From contig CAVRBK010000115.1 in assembly GCA_963719025.1 (NCBI GenBank), forward strand, positions 1 to 22,534: DNA of 22,534 nucleotides. Direction: 5' to 3'. This stretch comes from Thiosocius sp963719025 (GTDB lineage: Bacteria; Pseudomonadota; Gammaproteobacteria; Chromatiales; Chromatiaceae). Under the pieces are notes generated by a model. The model did no database searches. It worked only from the letters and a program-made list of their open reading frames with translations, and was not told the DNA's origin. The position numbers and the translations under genes are program-made. The stretch's first letter is position 1, and each line of letters opens with the position of its first letter. This document shows positions 7,536-16,809 of the stretch, one piece after another.

Positions 7536-10500
7536 TCAATTGCCGGTGCCGGGGAAGTCCGAGCCATGCGACTCCCCCTTCTTGAAGAGTTTCAGCAGCC
7601 CGCGCAGCGGTTTGCCCACCTTCGACAACACGCTCTCTTTCCCCGTTTCGGGGGCGCTTGGTGCATCTGACGGTGCGCTCGACGGCTCGACCGCCGATGC
7701 TTGGGTCTGCCCCGGCTTTTCTGCCAGGGCCGGCGCGCTGTCAGCCGCTGCGGGTGCCCCGACTGCTGTGGGCGGCAGGTCGCCGGCGGCCTTGCCGGGT
7801 ACCTGCGTGGCCGCTTTGTGATCTCCGCCGCTAAACGGCCGCAGGAGTTTCGACAGGGTACCGCCGGAATCCAGTTGCTTGACCTCCGGGTTGTCCCACG
7901 GGCCGGTCAGGGCGTATTCAAAGCGGTTGATCCTGTCGACCTGCTTGGTCATGACGGTCTGCGCAACCAGCACGGCGATCCCCGCCACCGGCCCCCCGGC
8001 CAGGGTGCTGGCGATCGGCAGGGTTGCATCCAGATTGGGCGTCACCCGCACATGCTGGTCGAGTGAGCGTTCGACCAGGTGTGCGGCGCCGTTCAGATCG
8101 ATGCGGCCGGTCGGGCCGTTGACCACCAGGTTGTCGGTGACGGCCTCGCCCTGCGCGAACTGGAAATCGCCGTCGATGCCGTCGAAGCTGTAACCCTTCT
8201 TATAAAAGTCGCTGAAATCCAGGCGCAGGCGCCGGGTCAGGGCGTTCAGATTGAGCAGGCCGACCACCCGCGTCACCCCGGGGTCGAGTTCAACCAGGCG
8301 GCCGCCACCGATATCGAGATTGACCTTGCCGTTGAGGGTGGCGCGGTGGAACTGTGCCGGTGCACCCGGCCACTGCAACTGCAGCCCGAGCTTGCTGTCG
8401 GCCTTTTCGAGCTGGCGCGAATAGCCCAGGTGGACCAGCAGATCGCCGAGGTCGGCGGCCGCGACACTGCCGCTGATCTGTGTTTCGGTACGCGCATTGC
8501 GGCGTAGCCAGTGGCCGCTGGCATCCAGGGTCAGTTCGCCATCACGCAGGCTCAGTTCGGCCAGGCGGACACCCCCGGGCGCTTTTTGCGCGGTCATCCG
8601 CAGCTTGCCGAGGCGTGCCTCGTTGATCCGCAGATCGGCGATCTCGAGGCGCAGACCGGGCAATGCGGCAGGGTCCGGTCCGGACTCAGGATCGTCTGGC
8701 GGCAGCGCCTCGTAGTCCTCGCCGCCGACCGGCAGGCTGAGCCGCAGGGTATCCAGCTCGACCCGGATGGGTGCGGCCGCCAGGTTGGCCGGCAGTTCGA
8801 AACGCCCGTCGAGACGCGGCGATTTCAGCGTGCCCCGCCAGGCGCCCTGGCGCATGGCGGCCTTCAGCCTGAGGTCGCGCACCGTGGCCAGATCTGCCTG
8901 CAGACGGCCGACGGTCAGGTCGATATCGACCGGCAGCTTGGCCGGCGAATCGTCGAGCGGCAGGTGATCGAGCGCGGCCTGCCATGCGGCGATGTCGACC
9001 TCGTCGAGGCGGCCGCGAATGCGCACGCCCCTGTCGGCCTGCAGCTTGCTGGCCCCGCCGCCGAGCACCAGGTCGACCCGTTGACCGTCGCTGCTGAAGC
9101 GGGCCGCGACCTGCTTGCCCAGCGAAAAGCTGCCGGGCGTTGGCCGGCCGCTCAGCGGCAGGTGCATGCTCAGCGACTTGCGCGTGTTCGCCGATTTGCC
9201 GAAGGGCGCCGGCAGATCGATGGCGATACCCTCCAGCGGGCTGGCAATCGACAGGAAGGTTGCTGTGCCTTTGGCCGCGAGGTCCGGCGGAATATCGACA
9301 TCGATAATGAAGTCGGCCGCGCCGCTTGCCGCAGACAGGGGCAGCGAGGGCATCTGCTGCCGGATCGCCGCGGTGGCGAGCCGGCCTTTCGCCTGCACGC
9401 GGGTCGCCCCGTCTTGCAGCGGCCGCACATTGATCAGCAGCGGCGCGCCCAGTGCCCGTGCCCTGATGGACTGGGCCGACAGGCCATCGAGGTTGAAGCC
9501 TAGCCGCCCTTCGATCTGATCGAGTTCGAATTGCCACTCAGGCAGTGCCAGGCGGGACTTTTCGAACAACAGCTCGCCGCTCAAGGCAGGGTTGCCGTGT
9601 TCGCCCAGCGGGATACTGAAATCGAGATCGAGGGTCGAGTTGCCGCTGCCGCGCAGACCGGCGGCGAATTTGCCGAAGCGATCGCGCAGGGCGTCTTCCT
9701 GCAGGGCGCGCAGGTTGTTCTGTAACGGCCCGACCAGGCGACCGCTGATATTGAGCGGTTTGAGCGGTTTGAGCGAATCGATGTGCCCGGTGATGGTGGT
9801 GACCTGGCTGTCGTAGATCATGCCCGAGTCGACCTTGATATCGAGTTGGTTGCCATGGAACCTGACGTGCGCATCCAGTTGTTGGAGTGCCGGCCAGCCG
9901 GTCCGGTAATCGATCAGGACATCATCGGTGTCGAATACCACCTGAAATGAGCCGGTACGGGTCTGCTCGAAGGCGAAGTCGTCGACCGGTCCATGAAACA
10001 AGGCGCTGCCGCCGCTGACCCGGCCGGATTTGATCGAGCGGTCGAGCCAGCGCACCAGTGCCTCGCCCATGATCCCGGCCGGGTAGTACAGCAGTGCCGA
10101 CGCGGCGTCTCCATCGGCGAAGTCGGTCTGGAGATCCACGAACAGCGGCTGTTCGGGGCCGTCTCTGACGTGCAGGCGGGTCCGGGTTTGCAGGTGCGGC
10201 ACGTCGGCGACCAGTTCGTCGCTGCGCATCTCCCAGTTGCCCTGGTCGAGCAACAGGTCGATGCGCCCGTCAAGGCGGGTCAGGTCGAGCGTGTTGCGAA
10301 ACAGCTTCGGCATATCCAGGGTGGCCGCGCGGCTGGCGAGATCGAGCACCAGGTGATCCTGCTGCCCGTGCAGCGTGCCGCTGAGTCCGAGCACCCCGGG
10401 GATCGTGTTCCAGGCCTTCAGGCCCAAGCCGTCGAAGCGCGCACTGGCCCGCCAGTTCTGCAGCGGCTGCTGCAGGTCGAGTTCCAGGCGCAGGTCGCGA

Positions 10501-11600
10501 AATTCACCGCGCGGCTGCAGCTGAACCAACGGTTCGCCCAGGGCGGGGTCGGGCAGGCGCAGCTGCAGGATCTTCGCCACGTCGTCGATGTGCAGGTAGT
10601 CGGCGGCCAGTGACAGCTGCCTGCCGCCCTGTTCCGATTCAACGATCGCCAGGGCGAGATCGCCGGCCGGCCAGCGCCGCTGGTCGAGCTGCAGCTGGAA
10701 GCCCTGCAGGCCGAGCTGCAGACCCCCGGCCTCGCGTACCAGGCTGTAACGGGCGCTCGCATGGGCAAGTTCGAGTGGGCGTGAATCCTGTGCGAGCGGA
10801 TGCAGCTGCAGATCGCTCAGGCTGAACGACCCCTGGCTGCGCACCGGTAAGGCCTGTTCCCAGCGTCCCCAGGACTCGAGATCGAGCTGCAGGCTGCGCA
10901 GGCCGTAGTTTTCCGGCAGGTAGGGCGAGAACAGGCGGGCGACATCGAGGTTCTCGACCTTGAGATAGGTCTCGCCGCGCCAGCTGGTGGTGGTCAGCAG
11001 GCCGCGCAGGCGGGCGGCGACATCGGCCGTGCCCGAGGCGGTCTGGAGGTGGGCGCGTACGCTCAGCTCTTCGCCATCATGATCCATCAGGATAGCCAGG
11101 TCATCGATCGCCAGTGGCGCCTTGCCGGCCTTACGATCGATCCAGATCAGCTGGGTATTGATCAGTCGGACATGGCTGGGCAGCGCGGTCGGGTCGCCAG
11201 CGGATTCGTCGGGCTGATACTCGCCGAGCCCCTCGAGGTGGATCTGCCCGCTGGGTTCGCGCACCACGGTGAGCTGGAGTCCGTCGAGGGTGATCCTGAC
11301 CGCATCCAGCAGCGAACTGCCGAACAGGCCGGCGGGCACGATATCGAGTGCCGCTGCGTCCAGCGACAGGGCCTCCACGCCGTCGCCGATCCTCAGGCCA
11401 TGCAGTTCGATCAGCGGACGCAGGCCGTACCAGCGGGCCTTGATGGCACCGACCTCGACCGGTGCGCCGAGGCGGGCGCTGAGTGCTGCGGCGACCTCGT
11501 CACGGTAATCGGCAATGAACGGCGTGGCCGAACGCACCAGCAGGGCCATGAGGCCCCACAGGATCACTACCGCTGCCAGCAGTTGCTTGACGATACGCAA
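7536..11600 (-). CDS. yhdP: YhdP, AsmA-like envelope-spanning phospholipid transport protein
   Basis: This 1354-residue protein belongs to the YhdP/TIGR02099 family (DUF3971 plus AsmA-like C-terminal domain). E. coli YhdP (1266 residues) is anchored in the inner membrane and bridges the periplasm with a long beta-groove that helps move phospholipids to the outer membrane. One N-terminal transmembrane helix (about residues 7-22, LLAAVVILWGLMALLV) is followed by YRDEVAAALSARLGAPVEVGAIKARW, the typical AsmA-like start. A very long beta-rich region follows, including VNLDIGGGRLVELDPG and LNLNALTRRLRLDFSDFYKKG near the C-terminus. The tail is unusual: about 60 Pro/Ala/Ser-rich residues and then a basic amphipathic segment (SVLSKVGKPLRGLLKLFKKG). 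The start is TTG at 11600, with AGGA 7 nt upstream; the first internal ATG would cut into the anchor. It follows rng by 25 bp and has no indels over 4 kb. Confidence 0.92.
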   Translation of the reverse strand: MRIVKQLLAAVVILWGLMALLVRSATPFIADYRDEVAAALSARLGAPVEVGAIKARWYGLRPLIELHGLRIGDGVEALSLDAAALDIVPAGLFGSSLLDAVRITLDGLQLTVVREPSGQIHLEGLGEYQPDESAGDPTALPSHVRLINTQLIWIDRKAGKAPLAIDDLAILMDHDGEELSVRAHLQTASGTADVAARLRGLLTTTSWRGETYLKVENLDVARLFSPYLPENYGLRSLQLDLESWGRWEQALPVRSQGSFSLSDLQLHPLAQDSRPLELAHASARYSLVREAGGLQLGLQGFQLQLDQRRWPAGDLALAIVESEQGGRQLSLAADYLHIDDVAKILQLRLPDPALGEPLVQLQPRGEFRDLRLELDLQQPLQNWRASARFDGLGLKAWNTIPGVLGLSGTLHGQQDHLVLDLASRAATLDMPKLFRNTLDLTRLDGRIDLLLDQGNWEMRSDELVADVPHLQTRTRLHVRDGPEQPLFVDLQTDFADGDAASALLYYPAGIMGEALVRWLDRSIKSGRVSGGSALFHGPVDDFAFEQTRTGSFQVVFDTDDVLIDYRTGWPALQQLDAHVRFHGNQLDIKVDSGMIYDSQVTTITGHIDSLKPLKPLNISGRLVGPLQNNLRALQEDALRDRFGKFAAGLRGSGNSTLDLDFSIPLGEHGNPALSGELLFEKSRLALPEWQFELDQIEGRLGFNLDGLSAQSIRARALGAPLLINVRPLQDGATRVQAKGRLATAAIRQQMPSLPLSAASGAADFIIDVDIPPDLAAKGTATFLSIASPLEGIAIDLPAPFGKSANTRKSLSMHLPLSGRPTPGSFSLGKQVAARFSSDGQRVDLVLGGGASKLQADRGVRIRGRLDEVDIAAWQAALDHLPLDDSPAKLPVDIDLTVGRLQADLATVRDLRLKAAMRQGAWRGTLKSPRLDGRFELPANLAAAPIRVELDTLRLSLPVGGEDYEALPPDDPESGPDPAALPGLRLEIADLRINEARLGKLRMTAQKAPGGVRLAELSLRDGELTLDASGHWLRRNARTETQISGSVAAADLGDLLVHLGYSRQLEKADSKLGLQLQWPGAPAQFHRATLNGKVNLDIGGGRLVELDPGVTRVVGLLNLNALTRRLRLDFSDFYKKGYSFDGIDGDFQFAQGEAVTDNLVVNGPTGRIDLNGAAHLVERSLDQHVRVTPNLDATLPIASTLAGGPVAGIAVLVAQTVMTKQVDRINRFEYALTGPWDNPEVKQLDSGGTLSKLLRPFSGGDHKAATQVPGKAAGDLPPTAVGAPAAADSAPALAEKPGQTQASAVEPSSAPSDAPSAPETGKESVLSKVGKPLRGLLKLFKKGESHGSDFPGTGN

Positions 11601-11625
11601 TGCGAAATCCTGAGATGCTGCAGTC

Positions 11626-13078
11626 TTAGATCAGCACCACGTCGTACTGTTCCTGGTTGTACAGGGTCTCGGCCTGCAGCTTGATCGGGCGTCCGATGAA
11701 CTGCTCCAGCTCGGCCAGGTTCTGCGACTCCTCGTCGAGCAGGCGATCGACCACTTCCTGTGACGCCAGCACCAGCAGTTGTTCGACATCGAACTGGCGC
11801 CATTCGCGCAGAATGTCGCGAAAGATGTCGAAGCAGGTCGTTTCCGCCGTCTTCAGCGTGCCGCGTCCACCACAGGTAGGACAGCTCTCGCACAGCACAT
11901 GTTCCAGCGATTCGCGGGTGCGCTTGCGTGTCATCTCGACCAGGCCGAGCGACGATACCTCGGAGATATGCGTCTTGGCATGGTCGCGTGCCAGGCAGCG
12001 CTCCAGCGCGCGCATCACCTGGCGCTTGTGATCGTCTTCAGTCATGTCGATGAAATCGATGATGATGATGCCGCCGAGATTGCGCAGGCGCAGTTGCCGG
12101 CAGATCGCCTGCGCCGCCTCGAGGTTGGTCTTGAAGATCGTCTCCTCGAGGTTGCGATGGCCGACGAAGGCACCGGTGTTGACGTCGATCGTGGTCATCG
12201 CCTCGGTCTGGTCGATCACCAGGTGGCCGCCGGACTTGAGATCGACCTTGCGTTCCAGTGCCTTGTGGATCTCGTCCTCGACCCCGTACAGGTCGAAGAT
12301 CGGCCGCTCACCGGGGTAGTACTCGATCGATGAGCGCTGATCGGGAATGTACTTCAGGGCAAAGTGCTGCGCCTTTTCCCAGGTCGAGCGCGAGTCGACA
12401 CGGATCTTCTCGACCTCCGGGTTGATCAGGTCGCGCAGGGCGCGCAGCGACAGCTGCAGGTCTTCGTGGATCAGTTCACGCGCGGGCGCGGCAGCGGCGC
12501 GTTCCTGGATCGAGGCCCACAGCCGCAGCAGAAAGCGCATGTCCGTCTGCAGCGCCTCCTCCGAGACCCCCTCGGCCGCGGTGCGGGCGATAAAGCCGGC
12601 ATTGATGTTGCTGGCCTCGGCATAGCCGGTAAGGATATCGCGCAGCCGACTGCGTTCGCCCTCGTCCTCGATCTTCTGCGATACCCCGACGTTGTGCACG
12701 TTGGGCATGAACACCATGTAGCGCGACGGGATCGAGATGTTGGTGGTCAGGCGGGCGCCCTTGGTGCCGAGCGGGATCCTTGACCACCTGCACGATCACG
12801 TCGCCACCCTCGCGCACCAGGTCGGTGATCTGGTCTGAGTGCTGGCCGTCGTCGGCGTGGATGTCGGAGGCATGCAGAAAGGCGGCGCGTTCCAGGCCGG
12901 CGTCGACGAAGGCGGCCTGCATGCCCGGCAGTACCCGACACACCTTGCCTTTATAGATGTTGCCGACCAGGCCGCGCTTGGCGGTACGCTCGACGATGAT
13001 CTCCTGTACCACGCCGTTTTCGATCACTGCCACGCGGGTCTCGGGTGGGGTGACGTTGATCAGGATTTCTTCACTCAT
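11626..13078 (-). CDS. rng: Ribonuclease G, one frameshift
   Basis: RNase G is a cytoplasmic endoribonuclease that matures the 16S rRNA 5' end and decays some mRNAs. The reconstructed protein is 483 residues, against 489 in E. coli, and lacks the long scaffold tail of RNase E. It starts MSEEILINVTPPETRVAVIE; an S1-type RNA-binding domain covers about residues 38-130 (GNIYKGKVCRVLPGMQAAFVD). The two catalytic Mg-binding Asp regions are visible in TTIDVNTGAFVGHRN and GGIIIIDFIDMTEDD. The zinc-link Cys pair is CESCPTCGGRG. A single extra C near 12776, in the KDPLGTKGARL stretch, breaks the frame; the motifs on both sides are intact. It starts 9 bp after maf, so translational coupling is likely. 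No strong Shine-Dalgarno sequence is visible. Confidence 0.95.
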
Positions 13079-13087
13079 GGGATCAGT

Positions 13088-13657
13088 TTACACACCAAAG
13101 GGACCGCGCACGCCGATGGTGCGCAGGATCTGCAGGGTTTCGAACAGCGGTAGCCCCATGATCCCCGAATAGCTGCCTTCGATCCGTTCGATAAAGGCCG
13201 CAGCGAGGCCCTGCACCGCGTAGGCGCCGGCCTTGTCGGCGGGCTCGCCGGTGTCCCAGTAGGCCGCGGCTTCGCGCTCGCTGAGTTCGCGGAAGCTCAC
13301 CCGGCTGACACTTGAGCGGTAGTGCATCTGTGTGGCGGCCACGGCCACGCCGGTCATCACCTCGTGGGTTCGCCCGGACAGCGCCAGCAGCATCTCGATG
13401 CCCTCGTTGCGGTCGACCGGCTTGCCGAGAATGCGCCGGTCGAGCACCACGGCGGTGTCCGAACCGAGTACCGGCAGGTCTGGGTAGGCGTGCTGCACGT
13501 CGCTGGCCTTGGCGGTCGCAACCCGGCGCACGTAGGTGGCCGCTTCTTCGCCGGGGCGGATCGTCTCGTCGACGTCGGCCGGCGCCACTTTAAAGGCGAT
13601 GCCGATCTGCTCCAGCAGTTCGGCGCGTCGTGGCGATTGCGAGGCGAGGATGATCAT
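13088..13657 (-). CDS. yhdE: Maf-family nucleotide pyrophosphatase (YhdE type, dTTP/UTP)
   Basis: Maf proteins hydrolyse non-canonical or excess nucleoside triphosphates to monophosphates, acting as housecleaning enzymes. This 189-residue protein starts MIILASQSPRRAELLEQIG, with the signature S-x-SPRR phosphate-binding loop. It continues with PVLGSDTAVVLDRRILGKP, LSGRTHEVMTGVAV and GEPADKAGAYAVQG. These features fit the YhdE branch, whose characterised members prefer dTTP and UTP. The open frame extends upstream to a GTG at 13690, inside the end of rlmH. I chose the ATG at 13657 because the family begins directly at the beta-strand before SPRR. It lies 25 bp after rlmH and 9 bp before rng, in the conserved rlmH-maf-rng order. 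Confidence 0.93.
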   Translation of the reverse strand: MIILASQSPRRAELLEQIGIAFKVAPADVDETIRPGEEAATYVRRVATAKASDVQHAYPDLPVLGSDTAVVLDRRILGKPVDRNEGIEMLLALSGRTHEVMTGVAVAATQMHYRSSVSRVSFRELSEREAAAYWDTGEPADKAGAYAVQGLAAAFIERIEGSYSGIMGLPLFETLQILRTIGVRGPFGV

Positions 13658-13682
13658 GTGGACGTCTGTCCCCAGGCCATGC

Positions 13683-14153
13683 TCAGGCACGATGGTAGGG
13701 GTGGTTGCGCAGGATGCTCCAGGCGCGATACAGCTGCTCGGCGAGTACCACGCGCACCAGCGGGTGCGGCAGGGTCAGAGGCGACAACGACCACAGCTGG
13801 TCTGCCGCCGCTCGGGCCTCGTCGCTGAGGCCGTCCGGTCCGCCGACCAGCAGGGCAAGGTCCTGCCCGCCGTTCATCCAGCCGTCCAGCTGTTGCGAGA
13901 GGTCCGCGGTCGACCAGGACCGGCCGCCCACCTCCAGCGCCACGACATGGGTGCCTTTCGGAATGGCCGCCAGCAGGCGCTGCGATTCATCGCGCATGAT
14001 GCGTTTGATATCGGCGTTCTTGCCGCGCCTGGCCGCGGCGACCTCGATCAGCCTGAGACTGCATTCGGCGGGCAGACGCTTGGCGTACTCGTCGAAACCC
14101 TCCTGCACCCAGCGTGGCATCTTGTCGCCGACGGCGATCAGGTGGATCTGCAT
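13683..14153 (-). CDS. rlmH: 23S rRNA (pseudouridine1915-N3)-methyltransferase RlmH
   Basis: RlmH is a SPOUT-class methyltransferase that uses S-adenosylmethionine to methylate pseudouridine 1915 in helix 69 of 23S rRNA within assembled 70S ribosomes. The 156-residue protein matches the family length (155 in E. coli). It starts MQIHLIAVGDKMPRWVQEGFDEY, has the trefoil-knot SAM-binding loop in LALLVGGPDGLSDE, and ends HPLVRVVLAEQLYRAWSILRNHPYHRA with the conserved C-terminal Tyr-His. No strong ribosome binding site is visible before the ATG at 14153, but the start aligns with the family. It is separated from rsfS by 173 bp, the largest gap in the front half of the block, yet keeps the usual rsfS-rlmH order. 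Confidence 0.96.
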   Translation of the reverse strand: MQIHLIAVGDKMPRWVQEGFDEYAKRLPAECSLRLIEVAAARRGKNADIKRIMRDESQRLLAAIPKGTHVVALEVGGRSWSTADLSQQLDGWMNGGQDLALLVGGPDGLSDEARAAADQLWSLSPLTLPHPLVRVVLAEQLYRAWSILRNHPYHRA

Positions 14154-14326
14154 AGGTCTGGTGGGTCGGTCTGTTTCGTGGGGAATTCGCTACAAAGGTC
14201 GCGGACAGAAACATCGCCGCGTCCCGCTTGTTCCTGCAAAGGGCCGGCGACAGGCCGTGATCCCCTGTGCCGGGCGCGCGGTTGTCTAACGGCCTTTGCC
14301 GTGGCAATGCGGCACGCCGGCAGGTC

Positions 14327-14725
14327 TCAGGTGGAACCGCGTTCCTTGCTGAGTTTTTCGGCGGCCGGCGGATCGATGTCCCACAGGCGTTCGAGCTGGT
14401 AAAAGTCGCGCACCTTCTGTTGCATGATGTGCACCACCACGCCGTTGAGGTCGATCAGGGCCCACTCGCCCTCCTGCAGTCCCTCGGCGCCGATCGGTGC
14501 CTGGCCGGCCTGCTTGGCCTGGAAGGCCACGGATTCGGCCGACGATTTGACGTGCCGGTCGGAGTTGCCGGAGGCGATGACGAAGAAGTCGGTGATGCTG
14601 GTCTTGCCGCGCACATCGAGGATTTTAATGTCGAAGGCCTTCATGTCTTCGAGGGTGCTGACGACGAGGTCGCGTAACGATTCTACCTGCATGCGGGGAT
14701 CCGGAATTTGCTGCGTGATGCTCAT
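14327..14725 (-). CDS. rsfS: Ribosomal silencing factor RsfS
   Basis: RsfS binds uL14 on the 50S subunit and blocks joining with 30S, lowering translation in stationary phase or starvation. The 132-residue protein contains the core LRDLVVSTLEDMKAFDIKIL, GKTSITDFFVIASGNSDRHV and EGEWALIDLNGVVVHIMQQ, then RDFYQLERLW. It ends with a short charged tail. The start at 14725 overlaps the nadD stop as ATGA (4-bp overlap), which argues for coupled translation. A second in-frame ATG at 14692 (MQVESLRDLVV) would give the more usual family N-terminus, so the first 11 residues (MSITQQIPDPR) are less certain. Confidence 0.95.
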   Translation of the reverse strand: MSITQQIPDPRMQVESLRDLVVSTLEDMKAFDIKILDVRGKTSITDFFVIASGNSDRHVKSSAESVAFQAKQAGQAPIGAEGLQEGEWALIDLNGVVVHIMQQKVRDFYQLERLWDIDPPAAEKLSKERGST

Positions 14726-15387
14726 GATAAACCATCGGGACTGCCGTGCCTTCCCCCGTTGTCCGCAGGTGAGCCGTAGAGCCGGTGCCCGCGGATCAGC
14801 TGCAGCACCGCATCGGGGAGCAGAAAATCCACGCTGCGACCGGCGGCCAGGCGTTGGCGGATGTCACTCGAGGCGATATCCAGCTGGGTGACCGGGCAAT
14901 CGACGATCTGGCCATGGCGCCCGGGGGCGAGGGCGTCGCAGTGGTGGTGTTCGAGGATATCGCGCACTGCGGGGGCGAAGGTGTCCGGGTGTCCCGGGCG
15001 TTGCAGCACCGCAATATTGGCCAGGTCAAGGATGCCCTCGGGGTTTCGCCAACTGGCGAAACCGTTGAACGCATCAGTGCCGAGCAGCAGACAGAGGGTG
15101 TGCTGCGGAAAGTCGGTGTGCAGTTCGCGCAGGGTATCGATTGTGTACGAGGGGCCATGGCGCCGTATTTCGCGGTCGTCGACCACCAGCTGCGGGCGCT
15201 CGCCGACGGCGGCGCTCAACATTGCCAGACGCAGCTCTGCAGGGGTTTCGGGCTGGTCGCGGTGGACCGCATGGGCCAGCGGAATCAGCCGGAGATGCGC
15301 CAGTCGCAGCATCTCAAGCGCATCCAGCGCGATCCGCAGGTGACCGTTGTGGACCGGGTCGAAGGTGCCGCCAAAGATGCCGATCAT
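14722..15387 (-). CDS. nadD: Nicotinate-mononucleotide adenylyltransferase
   Basis: NadD transfers AMP from ATP to nicotinate mononucleotide to make deamido-NAD, an essential cytoplasmic step of NAD synthesis. The 221-residue product starts MIGIFGGTFDPVHNGHLR, containing the nucleotidyltransferase GGTFDPxHxGH signature. Later landmarks are RHGPSYTIDTLRELH, LLLGTDAFNGFASWRNPEGIL and the C-terminal IASSDIRQRLAAG, equivalent to the ISSTxIR motif. The open frame continues upstream to a non-ATG codon at 15444 that overlaps the end of proA. The ATG at 15387 is preferred because the nucleotide-binding strand begins there. It lies 37 bp after proA and overlaps rsfS by 4 bp. Confidence 0.95.
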   Translation of the reverse strand: MIGIFGGTFDPVHNGHLRIALDALEMLRLAHLRLIPLAHAVHRDQPETPAELRLAMLSAAVGERPQLVVDDREIRRHGPSYTIDTLRELHTDFPQHTLCLLLGTDAFNGFASWRNPEGILDLANIAVLQRPGHPDTFAPAVRDILEHHHCDALAPGRHGQIVDCPVTQLDIASSDIRQRLAAGRSVDFLLPDAVLQLIRGHRLYGSPADNGGRHGSPDGLS

Positions 15388-15424
15388 CGCATCGCCGCGG
15401 TGGCCGCCGGATGCCTGGCGGGGC

Positions 15425-16718
15425 TCAGGTGCGGATATGACCATCGCCCAGCACGATGAACTTCACCGAGGTCAGCCCCTCCAGCCCGACCGGGCCGCGG
15501 GCGTGGAACTTGTCGGTGCGAGATGCCGATCTCGGCGCCCAGGCCGTACTCGAAGCCGTCGGCGAAGCGGGTCGAGGCATTGACCATCACCGAGCTGGAG
15601 TCGACCTCGCGCAGGAAGCGCCGCGCCTTGGTGATAGTTCTCGGTGACGATGCTGTCGGTGTGCTGCGAGCTGTGGCGGTTGATGTGCTCGATGGCCTGC
15701 GTCCAGGTCCGTCGACCACCCGGATCGACAGGATCGGCGCCAGGTATTCGGTGTCCCAGTCCTGCGTCGGTGGCGGCCTTGCAGTCGTCGCCAGGATGGC
15801 GCAGGTCTGCTCGCAGCCGCGCAGCTCGACGCCTTGTTCCGCGTAGGCGGCCGCCAGGCCCGGCAGGAAATCGGCGGCGACGGTCTCGTGCGACCAGCAG
15901 GGTCTCCATGGTGTTGCAGGTGCCGTAGCGCTGGGTCTTGGCGTTGACGGCGACGTCGAAGGCCTTTTCCGGGTCGGCCTCGTCGTCGACGTAGACGTGG
16001 CAGATGCCGTCCAGGTGCTTGATGACCGGCACCCGGGCCTCGCTGCTGATGCGCTCGATCAGGCCCTTGCCGCCGCGCGGAATGATCACGTCGACGAACT
16101 CCGGCATGGTGATCATGCTGCCGACCGCGGCCCGGTCGGTGGTGGCCACCACCTGCACCGCATCGGCCGGCAGCCCGGCCGCCTGCAAGCCCGCGCTGGA
16201 TGCAGGCGGCAATCGCCTGGTTGGAGTGAAACGCCTCGGAGCCGCCGCGCAGTACGCGTGGCGTTGCCGGACTTCAGGCACAGGGCGGCGGCATCGGCGG
16301 TCACGTTGGGGCGCGATTCGTAGATGATGCCGACCACGCCCAGCGGCACGCGCATGCGACCGACCTGGATGCCGCTCGGGCGGTAGTTCATGTCGATGAT
16401 CTCGCCGATCGGATCGGGCAGGGCGGCGATCTGGCGCAGGCCCTCGATCATGCCGTCGATGCGTGCCGCGGTGAGTTCCAGGCGGTCGAGCAGCGCGGCG
16501 TCCAGGCCCTTGGCGGCACCGGCCTGGAGGTCCTTGCGGTTTTCTTCGATCAGCGTGTCGCGAGCGCCATCGAGGTCATCGGCGATCGCCAGCAGTGCGG
16601 CGTTTTTCGCCCCGGTGTCTGCGGCGGCCAGCGCGCGCGAGGCATGGCGGGCACGTTGCCCGAGGTCGGCCATGTAACTGGCGATATCGTCGATCTGCAG
16701 GTTGGCGGCTTGGCTCAT
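15425..16718 (-). CDS. proA: Gamma-glutamyl phosphate reductase, frame broken by indels
   Basis: ProA reduces gamma-glutamyl phosphate to glutamate semialdehyde with NADPH, the second step of proline synthesis. The reconstructed protein (about 429 residues, 417 in E. coli) starts MSQAANLQIDDIASYMADLG and ends KFIVLGDGHIRT. Recognisable blocks are RVPLGVVGIIYESRPNVTAD, CLKSGNA, the region from RGGSEAFHSNQAI, VIIPRGGKGLI, VPVIKHLDGICHVYVD and NAKTQRYGTCNTMETLLV, which contains the catalytic Cys. FADGFEYGLGAEIGIS and HARGPVGLEGLTS follow. At least six indels interrupt it (near 16260, 16204, 15893, 15712, 15640 and 15523), with a possible compensating pair near 15797 and 15771. All active-site blocks are intact, so sequence error is the likelier cause. 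It heads the proA-nadD-rsfS-rlmH run; no strong promoter or Shine-Dalgarno sequence is evident. Confidence 0.92.
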
Positions 16719-16757
16719 CGGGGGCTCACGGCAATAGGGCTGAATTCCCGCATTTTA

Positions 16758-16801
16758 CCTCAGACCGATCAGCTGAGGCACTGCCGTGGTGTGACGCAGT
16801 G
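16758..16801. repeat. Two adjacent 6-bp inverted repeats between anbu and proA
   Basis: Directly abutting dyads occur here: CCTCAG (16758-16763) with CTGAGG (16773-16778), then CACTGC (16779-16784) with GCAGTG (16796-16801). They begin 8 bp after the stop of the minus-strand Anbu gene. As transcribed from anbu they would form two consecutive hairpins followed by GTAAAATGCG, with no U-tract, so this is at best a weak or Rho-assisted terminator. A regulatory site for proA is the alternative. Confidence 0.35.
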
Positions 16802-16809
16802 GCAGCGGG

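Noticed and set aside
8511..10613. Long plus-strand open frames opposite yhdP (330 and 206 codons)
   Set aside because: They are antisense shadows of an intact, well-recognised gene in GC-rich DNA, with no ribosome binding sites and no recognisable protein features.
13655..13680. CTGGGGACAGACGTC before maf as a transposon-end motif
   Set aside because: It sits exactly in the ribosome-binding region between rlmH and maf, with no repeat partner, so chance resemblance is more likely.
14289..14302. ACGGC-loop-GCCGT hairpin after rsfS as a terminator
   Set aside because: The stem is only 5 bp and no T-run follows on either strand.
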